DNA from: Eublepharis macularius
Lineage: Eukaryota > Chordata > Lepidosauria > Squamata > Eublepharidae
Assembly (NCBI RefSeq): GCF_028583425.1
Contig: NC_072801.1
Span: 56,993,766 to 57,057,765 of the forward strand
Reading direction: 5' to 3'
Length of the DNA: 64,000 nucleotides
Position 1 is the stretch's first letter; each line of letters opens with the position of its first letter. The notes beneath the pieces were generated by a model, which worked only from the letters and a program-made list of their open reading frames with translations, made no database searches and had not been told where the DNA came from. Made by a program: the position numbers and the translations under genes. This document shows, piece by piece, positions 43,201 to 55,200 of the stretch.

Positions 43201-46200
43201 GGCAAGATTGCATCTTCTACTCCAAAAACAAAGGCTTGAGTGGTTGGTCCCGGGGTGGGATAAAGGATTGCAAAGTTGTCTCCAGAGCGAGACAAAGAGC
43301 TGACGAACTGTCTCCAAGGTGGGACAATAAGCAGGCAAACCATTTCCAGGGTTTAGCAAAGAACCAGGAAGGTCTGATTAAGTCTTCCCGGACAGCACTA
43401 AAGTTATCAAATTATGATTGATGACCTGTGAGGCAGATGGGTGAAGTTATCAGTTCTCTGAATCACTTAAGAATAGGAACGTGGTTAAGGTGTGAACAAT
43501 ACAGTGGGTTGCATTGATTAATGCAGGAACTCTGGGAAGGCAGTATTGTATCAGGATCCTTAGCGTAACTCCAAGGCAAGGTAGGGGGTTGAGCTGGCCT
43601 CGCCTGGTTCACCCCATGTTTGCATGTTCCATCTCCCAGGTGGGATCTTGCTTCCTGCTTCGGCAGCAGCTTCCATCTTTTTCTATCTGCTTGGGCAGTA
43701 CTTCTAGTGCTGGAAGTACATTCAGAAAAGGGGTTCATGGCATAAACATAACCATATGCCTTCTAATATTATGGGGATGGTTCTAACCAATAACAAGGGG
43801 GGGGTGCATTGCTGACAGATAGGGGCTTTGAGTGGGAGGCAGAGGGAGACCACGCCAAAGAGCACAGAAAGAGGGAGCAAGAATAGCAGTGTATGATCCT
43901 CCTCCCTCCCTTGGTTTAAACCACTTAAATGGCACTAGAGGCATTTTTTTAATTCAAAAATAAAAAAAATTAACATAGAGGAGAAAGATCAAGTGAATTC
44001 AGGGGTTTAAACTTTCTGAAGTAACTCAATATAGATAACTCTGAGGTAAAGTCACTATATATATACCGTTCTTCTTAGGTTTCAGAGAAATTAGAGTTGC
44101 TTAAGCTGTTCAGAGTTACTTAAGTCTAATAGGAGAGGCTTTTGTTCCAGTGTTTTACCAAACTCTCTAGTACACTTTCTTTGAGTATTCTCATAATCTT
44201 TTTGGTTTCCAGAAGCCTAGTACCCTCTTTCCAGTACCCAGACCCCTTCTCTTGAAAAACCAGTACTTGTCTTCAGTTTTTAACTGACCCTTAAGTCCCC
44301 CAAAGCAGTTTCTAACCACACCAGACCAGGGATCTCTTCACTCTTCAGAGCTAATTCCCTATTTCACTGGGTAGGGAAAATCTCCTCTCAACTAGAAGAT
44401 CTATCCCTTTTCTTTAGCCTGAATGAGAGTCTGTGCCTACTTCCCAAACTTCCTTGCCAACTTTCCCCCAGTTCTCCTGTCTGTGTTAAACTGCTCTCAA
44501 TTAGTACTGAATCTGGAAACTATCAGTACTCTACTCCTCTCAGGTAGGGCTGAAATCAGACTTCCCTCTCCCCAGCATCCAGTTCAGAAGTCTTTTTCTG
44601 TTCAGCTCACACTACCCAATCAGATTCCTTGGTAGCCTGTCACTCAAGGCTCTCTGTTTCTGTAAAGCATTAATCCTTAACAGTCCTTCAGCAGTTTGTA
44701 TGGCACTTCTGAGTTTTTTTATTATTTTTTTTTAATATTTTCATTATTATTTTTCCAGATAGAAAAGAAAAGAAGATAAGTATAAGATAAAAGGAGCAAG
44801 AAAGTTTTCAGTACAATTTCAGTAGGCTTGCTTATATCAACATTATAGTTCTCCAAGTCTTCTAATTAATCTCAATACAATTTTAACTGTAAGTTCTGAT
44901 ATTTCACAGTATTGCCATCTTGTTGGATTTTGTTCTGTATATTTATTGTTTATCCATTCGTAAAAGAGATTCCAAAGTAGACATGGGCACGAACCGCATT
45001 ACGAACTTCAAAAACCCACAAAATTGGCGATTGTGCGATCGCGATCCGGCAGTTCGTGATTGTCCATGGCAAATGAACCAGCGTTCAGAAGAAGGCTGGT
45101 TCGGTGTGTTTGGCCGTGGTTCAGGAAGCCAAACAGTCAGGTTCCATCAATCAATTCCAGGGGAATGCCTGAACTCTGTCTGCGCTCCTTCTGTCACCCT
45201 GGAAACCCGAATCGAAGCCCAGCTTACCTTGATCGGCAGGTCTTCCTTCCAACCATGGAGCTGTAAAGTGGTTAGAAGTTGGGAGAAGACACCCAGGGAG
45301 GGAGGGGGAGGGGTGTTCTGTAGCCACGGGCACTCCAATCTCATCCCTGAAACCCTGATAGGCAGCTCTGACAGCCAAACACAGACTTCCTGCGTTGCTC
45401 TATGGGACCTCAGCTTATAAAAAGCACTGCGCTCCTAGGCTGGCTTTCACTTTCAGCAAGCAGTGGAGTGTGAGAGCTGTTGCTTGCTACTTGCTAGCCT
45501 TTGGGGAGAGAGAGAGAGCTTGGATTTTTGTGGGAGTTTCCTGGGGGCCTCAGATTGGAGAGGGTATAACTCCAAGATCCCTATTGCAATCTTGACCAAA
45601 CTTGGGTGCTAGCTGGAGGAGAGCCTGCTACATAGTCCCTGTGAATATGGGCTCTCTAAGTGCAATGGGAACCATTCTGAGCACCACAAACCGTGAACCG
45701 GTTCAGCAACGGGAAATATTCGTTGCAGTTCGCAACTTCGGGATCCTCATCAGCACCGAACCACGAACCGCGGATTCATTAAATTTTTTTGGTTCATGCC
45801 CTTGTCTATTCCAAAGTGTAAAAAAGTCTTCTTCCACTTGTCCATTCAATATGGAAGTTAGTTTGTCCATTTCTGCAGTTTCCATTATCTTCTCTATTAG
45901 TTCCTCCTGTTTAGGTATTGCTTGTTGTTTCCAGTAGGATGCGAGTAGAATTCTAGCTGCAGTTACTACATGAATAGTGAAATGCATCTGTTCTTTGTTT
46001 ATGTCCAGCATAGAATTTAACAAAAAAGTCTCTGGTTTGAGAGCAATTGAAATTTGTAACACAGTTTGTATCAAGGCATGCACCATTATCCAATACATAT
46101 GCACCTCCTTACAGGACCACCACATATGAAAAAATGTCCCTGCATGTTTCCCACATTTCCAACATTTATTTGACACATTTTTATTCATTTTGGCCAATCT

Positions 46201-49200
46201 ATCTGGTGTTAGATACCACCTGTAAAACATCTTGTATAAATTCTCTTTAAACGCAACAGATTTAGTTATTTTTACATTCACTTTCCACATTTTGCTCCAT
46301 TGTGCTGAGTCAATGTTATTTCCTAGATTCTGTATCCATAAAGTTTTGCATTTTTCCACCCCCTCATTCTGTTTCATCTGCATTAAAAATAAATACATTT
46401 TCTTAATCAATTTTTCATCTGAGTCGCATAATAACTTTTCGAAGTCTTTTTGTTCTAGATAAAAACCGCCCAATTTCTTGTCTTTATTATATCTAGATTC
46501 AATTTGTCCTCTTGACCACCAATCTAAATTAATACCTTGGTTTAGTAAATCCTCTTTTGTTTTTAATACTCCTTTATCATCTAAAAGTTCTTTATACCTA
46601 ATAACTTTATCCAAAGAGAATACATTTAGCTGTGTAAATGCTTCTAGTGGGGAGACCCATTGTGGGATTTTCTCATATATTTGTGCTACAATTCTTTCCC
46701 ATGTCGTTATAGGAGTTTTTCTTATCAGGTGGTTTTTAAAATATTTGTGTCCAGTTACTTTTCCGTACCATATAAACGCATGCCATCCTAACTGTAAATC
46801 ATGACCTTCAAGAGCTAAAAGTCTTGGATTTTCCAATAAAATCTAGTCTCTAATCCAGACAAGGCAACATGCTTGATAATAAGTTTTCCAGTCGGGTAAA
46901 GCCAAGCCTGCATTCTCTTTTAGACCTTGAAGCGTTTTCAGCTTAATTCTTGGTTTCTTTCCTTGCCAAATAAATTTGCTTATATTTTTATTTAGTACTT
47001 CGAAGAATTACATGTTAATATTTATCGGAATAGTTTGGTAAAGGAATATTATACATGGCAGTATGCTCATTTTAATAGTTGCAATCCTTCCCATCAATGA
47101 GAGTTGTAATCCTTTCCATCTCTCTGGGTCTCTTTTTGTTTCTTGTAAAAGCTTCATGTAGTTTTCTTTCATCAATGAGCTACATCTCGAGGTCAATTGT
47201 ATTCCATGGTATTTTACTTTCTTTTCCAGTTGAAATCCTGTCATTCTAGTCAATTCCATTTTTTGTTGTATAGTCATATTTTGGTTATCACCTTTGTTTT
47301 TTGCTAGTTGATCTTCATTCCCGCCATCTTTCCATATTCCTTTAGATGTTTCATTAAATGTTCTATTGATTCCCTTGGTTCTTCTAGTATAAATTAGCAG
47401 GTAATATGCAAATGCTTGCAGCTTATATCTGTCCTCTCACTGATGTTCCTTTTATTGCAATATCCTTTCTTATTGCTCTTGCTAATATTTCTTGCGTCAA
47501 AATAAATATTAATGGTGAGAGTGGACAGCCTTGTCTCGTCCCTTTTTCTATTGGGATTGATTCTGTAAGGTCATCATTCAAGATTATTTTTGCTTTCTGT
47601 TTCTTATATATAGCTTCAATAGCTTTTATAAATTCTGTTCCAAAGTCCATTTCTTTCATCTGCTCAATAAAGAATTGCCAATTAACGTTATTGAAAGCTT
47701 TCTCCGCATCAACAAATATTATTGCCATCTGTTTTTCTGGCTGGGCCTCATAGTACTCTAATAAATGTAGAGCCACTCTGATATTATTTCTCAATTGTCT
47801 TTTGGGAAGGAAACCTGTCTGGTCTGGATGTAGTATGTCCAGTAGTATTTTTTTTAATCTTGTAGCTAATATTGTAGCAAATATTTTATAATCCCAATTT
47901 AATAGGGCGATGGGTCTATAATTTTTAATCTCTTTTGTGTCTGTTCCCTCTTTGTGTATTAATGAGATCATTGCTTCTGTCCATGACTCCGGTACAGATG
48001 TTTCTTACAGTACTGTAGTAATCATCTTCTTATATGGTACAATAATAACATCTTCTAAAGCGTTATAATATTCTGTTGGCAATCCATCTGCTCCAGGGGT
48101 TTTCCCGTTGTTTTGTTTCTGTATTGCCTCTACTATCTCCATCACTGTAAATGGTTCATTTACCTTTTTTCTTTCCTCAGCTGATAATTTCAGTAGTTCT
48201 TGCTTTTGTAAGTACTCCTTTTGGATTTCTACGAAGATCTCCTCTTTTTTATATAGGTGTTTGTAAAAGTCCTCCACTAACTTTTTCATTTCCTCTTTTC
48301 TTATCTTTTCTCTTGTTCATACATCATACATCATACGGGCAATGGATATATCTCTTTTCTCTTTCCTTTCTAAGTTTGTAAGCTAACCATCTCTCTGATT
48401 TATTTGCATGTTCAAAAAAATTTTGCTTAGCAAATTTAATATTTTGTGCGATCTCTTTGGTCAGCAGTAAGTTAAATTGATTCTGTAAAATTTTAATGTT
48501 GTTTTTAAACTTACATTTGAGGGATCTTTTTAAAAGTCTTTTCCCCTTTTTTCCAGGTTTCCCATCCTTTCCTTATAACATTGTTGCTTTTCTCTTTTCC
48601 ATTTTGCAGCATATCTTATAGCCAATCCTCTAAAGTATGCTTTACTAGCATCCCAGACAATATTCATGTGTACTTCATGGTTCATATTTTGCTAGAAGTA
48701 ATTTTTCATTTCCTCTTTAACATCATTCCGGAATTTTTTATTCTTTAGTAGTTGTGCATTCAGTTTCCATCTAAATTTCCTTGTTGTTTCTGCCATTTTC
48801 ACCAATATAAGATTATGGTCCACAAAGGTCCTCGGTAGTATATCCACCTCTTACTTCTTGTACTAAAGTTGAGGATGTCCAACACATGTCAATTCTTGAC
48901 CAAGATTTATGACAGTCTGAGTAGAATGTATAATCTCTTCCTGTTGGATTCCTTGTTCTCCACACATCAATCAGTTTATATTCCTCCGCCAGTCTAAGAA
49001 AGAATCTTGGAAGAGATCCTTTAGCGTTTTTGGATTTCTTTGTTGTCTTTCTGTCTAGTTCCTGATCAAATACCACATTAAAGTCTCCAATCAAACATAT
49101 GTCTATATAGTTAAATCTTGCCAATATTTCATTTAAGTTATTATAGAATTTTTCCTGGTGATCATTTGGAGCATATGTCATTTTCAGTAAAATCTTCTTC

Positions 49201-52200
49201 TCTTCCATATGAATTTCGACTAACAGTATCCTACCATCTTCCCCCAAATATATCAAATTTGGGCTCAATTCTTTTTTAATATATGCTACTATCCCTCTTT
49301 TTTTAATCAAGTCTGCAGAGGACAGGGTATCTCCAAGTTTTTTTACATTGTAAGTAGTGCTGATCTTTCTTTCTAATACGAGTCTCTTGCAGACAAGTAA
49401 TATCTGCATTCACAATTTTTAATTGTCTAAATGTGGTTTTTTCCCTTTTTTCTGGTGAATTTAATCCATTGATGTTTGTTGAGAAGATTTTATTGGTTTC
49501 CTCTCCATTATATTTTCCATTTATTAATATCTTCCTTATTCCTTCTGGTCATTCTCATCTATTTCAGTTCCTGATTTGAGTTTTGATCATTGAGGGCCCT
49601 TCTTCTTCATCTGATGCTGCTTAGTAGTCCTGTGTTGAGGTTCCTTTGTCTTTCTCTGCACCTGCTTCTTTTCTAGCACTCTTTTTCTTACTGTCCGTTT
49701 GTTTTTGTCTCTTCCTGTGTCTTTCCATAAAATTCTCCGTCTTGTATATAGAATCGATCTTGAATCTTTTTCCTTCATATTGAAAATTAACTTCTTCTGG
49801 AATTAGCTATTGAAAAGAAATTAAGTCCTCCTTTAGTTGAGTTATTAGTGGTGCATATTCCTTCCGCCTCTGTCTCACTTTCCAGGAAGTCTCCTTTAGG
49901 ACCCTTATCTCTTTATCTGAGTTTTTTTAAAGTGCAGTCCCTCACACATGGCAAGAGAGAGAGAGAAGAAGAGAATGGGAGAAGATCTCTTCCTAAAGCA
50001 TGAGTATTAGCAAGAGTCATGTTGCTGGAGGAACAGTACTGGGATGAGACTGAACATAGTGGGGGGGTTTCATCTATGCAACATGTGCACTTTTTTCCTG
50101 TCAGTGATTTGAACAAGGTTTTCGGAGTTCCTCCAAGGCATGTGTTTAATGGGGCAGGAGATGAAGGTATTTGGCTGATTGAAATCTTAATTTATTTACT
50201 GGGCAAGTATGTATTATATTGGTCACTTTTGAATGGAATAATTTTGTATAAAGTACCATCCCACATGCCTGATTTGTCCTGACTTATTTTAGTGAAATTA
50301 TAGACTCACAAGGTTAGTTCTTGATAAAAATTGTGACAGGTACTTCATGAGATGATATTCCAGTTCAGTTAATTCCTCCTATCAAAACCAATTGAAGGGA
50401 GACACCCCCCCCCAAATAAAATAAAAAGTGCTTAAAAGGTAAGCAGAAAATCGCATTTGACTCTTATGGTTTTAATGGGTGAGGTGGCACCATGATGCAA
50501 TACCTGCATGTGTGAGGCAGAGCCTGCTTCTAAATCACATAGTACTGTTCCTGTTGGCCAGGCAGCAGTCCAGCTAAGCCATTCAGGTTGTGTGCCATGA
50601 ATAAATTTAAATAGACCACTTAGAAGCTCAGAGAACCCTTGACTTTATGTTTTCAGTGTGCCCTTTCTTGGGAATTCAAATGAGCTCTTCCATTGATTGA
50701 AATCTTCAGACAATTCCCACTGCTTAGCTTCCAGCCCACTCTGAAAATTGTGTCTATGCTGCATTGCAGTTATTGACTCCAGACCCAACCTGTGACCTCT
50801 GTCAAAATCATATATCCCTTGCATGCAGAACACAAAGATTCTGAAACAGGCTGTGGGGAAGGGGGGAGGTATTTGGGACTGTGGCACAAGAAGACCATAT
50901 TGCCTTCTGGAATAGGACAGTAGTTCCTTTTGTGGACCATTTCTGTTGGGACTTCAATGTTGGGTGATGTTCACCAAATTTTGGTCCTGGAGTTATCAGA
51001 AATAATAGGAAACTTGCCTCTATTCTGGACAGATGTTCATACATGCCGTTCTGAAAGGTCTGACTCAATATGACCCAGTTGCAGCCTCCTATAACATTTC
51101 CTCCTGTTCTATCTAGCTCCATCACTTCTTTAGGGGTCTTATCTTTAACAACAGTGCTGGAGATAAAATTTCATTCAACGAGAATGGGGAGCTGGTAGCT
51201 GGATTGGATGTTATGAACTGGATTAGTCCCTCAAACAACACATTTCATAGAGTGAAGGTTGGGAGGATAGACAATTGGGATCCCCAGGATTCTGCAGCTG
51301 AAGCATTTACCATTAACAATGAAGACATAAAATGGCCAAGATGGTTTAACCAGGTAAGGTTCAACAATTTGAGGCTTAGGTGCCTTTTGGTTGTGAATGT
51401 GCACTGAGTGTGAAAGTAAAGTTCACTGGTCAGTGATGAGCCACTAGGAAGTTCTGAATTTGGATTGAAAATAACTCAGGCATAGATGTTACAAATGATG
51501 ATTCCAAGCTAAACACAGAGGAGCAGATGAAGGTGGACTGGCTCCTGCGATGGAAGGAAAGAAGTCAGCAGAACAAAGGGAGAGGCCTTGAAGGCTGTCA
51601 GGAAAAGGTAGGAGGAAACAGTGGGGGAGAGATATAGGGGAAAGTGAGATGCCTCCTGCAAGCCCTTGCAGTTCCCCCCTCTCCGTACTTAATAAACTAT
51701 GAATGAATGATTCGTAAGCCAAACATACATGATGTTAGTATTTCAAATGTTACTGAAGAAGAATTGTGGGAAGCATAGTACAAATGGTGTCCTTGCAGCT
51801 GAATATTTATACGCAAATTGATGTATTTCAACTGAACTGAATAAAATCATTCTCATTTTTCATTTGTTTATCAGACACAGCCTATTTCAGTATGCAGTGA
51901 CAGTTGTCATCCTGGTAATTTCAAGAAAGTGAAGGAGGGGGAGCCATTTTGTTGCTATGATTGCCTTCAATGTCCACAAGGGAAGATTTCAGATGAGAAG
52001 GGTAAGAAATTATCAAGATTATTTCAGTCAGAGGAAAAGGTAGAGGAAAATCAGGCACATGTCATGATTTCCTATTTTCATATTTTGAAACTTGATCAAA
52101 AGTTTGAGTAGGATTGGGGCTGGAAGAAAGCTGCTGAAGACAACGTCGACTGAAGTAAAAAATTCTGATAGCACAAGTCAATGACATTCAATCTAAATGG

Positions 52201-55200
52201 GATTAGTCTGCCTAGCGCTGCAGTATTAATCTTGAATTGCTTCTTGATCTTTTGTGAGAATTCCCAGATTTAAAAAAGCCAATGTGAAAAGAGGCTTCTG
52301 TAAAACATTTGTTTCTTTCCTCCTTTCCTTCTTGTCGTCCTTGCCAGAAAGACATAAGGGAATCTGTTCACATCTGAGAGCTCTTGCCCCACTGGATCTC
52401 TCCCTCCTGTTGCACAGGATAACATGCCACCACTCAAGCTGTGGTCTTCTTTCTACTGGTCTTACAGGGGAAAGTGTATTTGGCTGTGTGCACATTCTGT
52501 CACCCACACTCCCTCCCCCTTGTCTGTAGCCCAGTCAGAAGTTCGTGATTTATGAGTGGACTCAGCAGTTAGGCACCCTGGGTGGGGTTCCTTGATCACA
52601 GTCTGAGATCTTTAAAGGGAAAATATTTTTCTTTACTAAAATACACTCTCATTTCACTAGAACACACAGCGTTGGATTACAATGTATAACCAAATTAAAA
52701 AGGAAATAAAACATATGAGGCTAAGTTATAGTCACTGTTGTCTGAAGGACCACTCAGCATCTGAAGGACCACTCAGTGATCCGGGGAAGTAAGCATGGTT
52801 TTGTTCCTAACAGATCTTGCCAGACCAACCTGGTTTCCTTCTTTGATCGAGTGACCAGCTTACTGGATCGGGGGAACTCTGTTGACGTGATTTATCTGGA
52901 TTTCAGTAAAGCTTTTGATAAGGTCCCCCATGACATTCTGATGGGCAAACTGGAAGACTGTGGAGTAGACTATAGGACAGTTCGGTGGATAGGGAACTGG
53001 TTGGAGGACCGCACTCAAAGAGTGGTGGTCAACGGCGTTTCATCAGATTGGAGGGAGGTGTCCAGTGGGGTGCTGCAGGGCTCAGTTTTGGGCCCGGTAC
53101 TTTTCAATATTTTTATCAATGATCTGGATGAAGGAGTGGAAGGGCTGCTCATTAAATTTGCTGATGATACCAAATTGGGAGCGGTAGCAAACACCCAAGA
53201 AGATAGAATTAAAATTCAACAAGACCTGAATACTCTGGAGAAGTGGGCAGCTGTGAATAGGATGCAATTCAACAAAGACAAGTGCACAGTATTACATCTG
53301 GGCCACAAAAATGAGAAGCACAAATACTGGATGGGGGATACACTTCTGGGCAGTAGTATATATGAAAGGGATCTTGGGGTAAGAGTGGACTGTAAACCGA
53401 ATATGAGCAGTCAGTGTGATGCGGTGGCAAAAAAGGCTAATTCAATCCTGGGTTGTATCAAAGGGGCCATAGCATTGAAATCGCAGGAGGTCATAGCCCC
53501 TCTCTATACTGCACTGGTCAGGCCACACCAGGAGTATTGTGTGCAGTTCTGGAGGTCTTGCTTCAAAAAGGATGTGGACAAAATCGAGAGGGGGCAGAGG
53601 AGAGCGACAAGAATGATCAGGGATCTGGCGACTGAGCCCTACGAGGAAAGGCTCAGGGCCTTGGGAATGTTTAGTTTGGAGAAGAGGAGGTTGAGGGGGG
53701 ACATGATTGCTCTCTTTAAATATTTGAAAGGCTGTCATTTGGGGGAGGGCAAAGAGCTGTTCCAGTTGGCAGCAGAGGGTAGGACGCGAAGCAGTGGGCT
53801 AAAACTACATGCACAAAGGTACTGTCTGGATATTAGGAAAAGCTTTTTCACGGTCAGAGTAGTTCAAAAGTGGAATCAGCTGCCTAGGGAGGTGGTGAGC
53901 TCCCCTTCACTGGCAGTTTTCAAGAAGAGGCTGGATGATTACTTGTCAGAGATGCTTTAGGCTGATCCTGCACTGGGCAGGGGGTTGGACTAGATGGTCT
54001 GTATGGCCCCTTCCAACTCTATGATTCTATGATTCTATGTCACCCTGGCATTTCTTTCCCTGGAATGGAATTAAGCCTGTAGGAACTTTGAAAGCAGAGA
54101 ATGGTCCCTGAAGAGATCACTCCATTAGCGCCATGTTCCCAGCCCTTGATTTGCCAGGTTCTAAACAGACCTTTTGACCCTTCCTGTCCAAGCTTGAATG
54201 GTTTAAGTTTAACCTATCCTCAAACTTGGAGTGGATCTCCACTGGCACCTTTCCTCCAATAAAATTAAGGCCCATGTCCCAAACTTTTACAACACCCACA
54301 TGAAGTTGCCATATACTGATTTAACCCATTGGTCCTTCAAGGTCAGTATTGTCCCCTCAGACTGGCAGTGGCTCTCCAGGCTTTTTAAAATGCACCTTCA
54401 CCTCATCTATTACCAGATCCTTTTAACTGGAAATGCTGGGGATTGAACCTGGGACCTTCAGCATGCCAAGTAGATATTCTGCTACTGAGCCATGGCCCCT
54501 CTGCACTCCCGGCACTCATTATATCTCAGAGCCGAACCACACGATACAAATTACACAAGACCGAGTGAGTGTCAGGTGTCATGTCTTACCCCAAATGCCT
54601 GTGTCCAGCATTCTCTCGATGAGCACGTGTTCTGGTCCAGGCACAGATTCTTAATGTTATGCTCCGGTGTGGCTGTGATGGCACGTGTTCATGGTCACAA
54701 CCAGTAAGTTGACAATGCAGAGTGTCCTTTTTTCCTGGATCTTCCGCTTCCTATCTGCAGCTCACTCCACCGTGCTCTCAGAACTGCAGGTAGATGGCGC
54801 TCACGTCTATGCGCAGAGTGCAGATGCATGATGGGATATCCTTCCTGCGTCTTGGAGGAACGCGGAGAAAACCCGTGCCACCATGAACACGGGTTCGATG
54901 GGGGTCCTGCATTCCTGGCGCATGTAGTTGAAAACAAGGTTGGAACACGTGTAGGTGCGTTTTCGTGTCATTCATGTGTAATTCGTATTGTCTGGTTTGG
55001 CTCTAATATAGCGACCTATCTTACCCCTTCCTGGCATGTGGGCAAATGTTCATGTTTTCTCTGAGATCAGGGCATCTTTGAGTACTTTTTAAGGGATGCT
55101 GCATCTCTCTTTCCTAACAGCTTCCCGGATTTCTTTTATGTCATAAATATATTTGTAAAATTGACATTCTATTAATACTTAATAGCTTAATGAGTCCTTC

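Larger units (their letters stand above)
44712..49920 (-). mobile_element. L1-type LINE, 5'-truncated, decayed, in V2R gene 2 intron 3
   Basis: The minus strand reads, 5' to 3', a basic ORF1-like tail (~49,780-49,590), then an APE endonuclease (49,409-48,813; [22 protein letters not shown]). The reverse transcriptase follows (48,289-47,423; [33 protein letters not shown]) and the C-terminal Cys region ([18 protein letters not shown]). The 3' UTR ends in an A-rich tail at 44,712-44,745. Frameshifts and stops split ORF2, and the region holding the RT Y/F-x-DD box is not in an open frame. A hAT MITE interrupts its last codons. It is antisense to the receptor gene. Confidence 0.88.

Noticed and set aside
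42860..44700. Possible endogenous retrovirus or LTR region
   Set aside because: A minus-strand AATAAA and purine-rich tracts were noted, but no paired LTRs, primer-binding site, gag, pol or env similarity could be seen.
54421..54505. tRNA gene candidate on the minus strand
   Set aside because: A-box and B-box are present, but the sequence continues into a SINE body and does not fold as a complete tRNA; annotated as a SINE.
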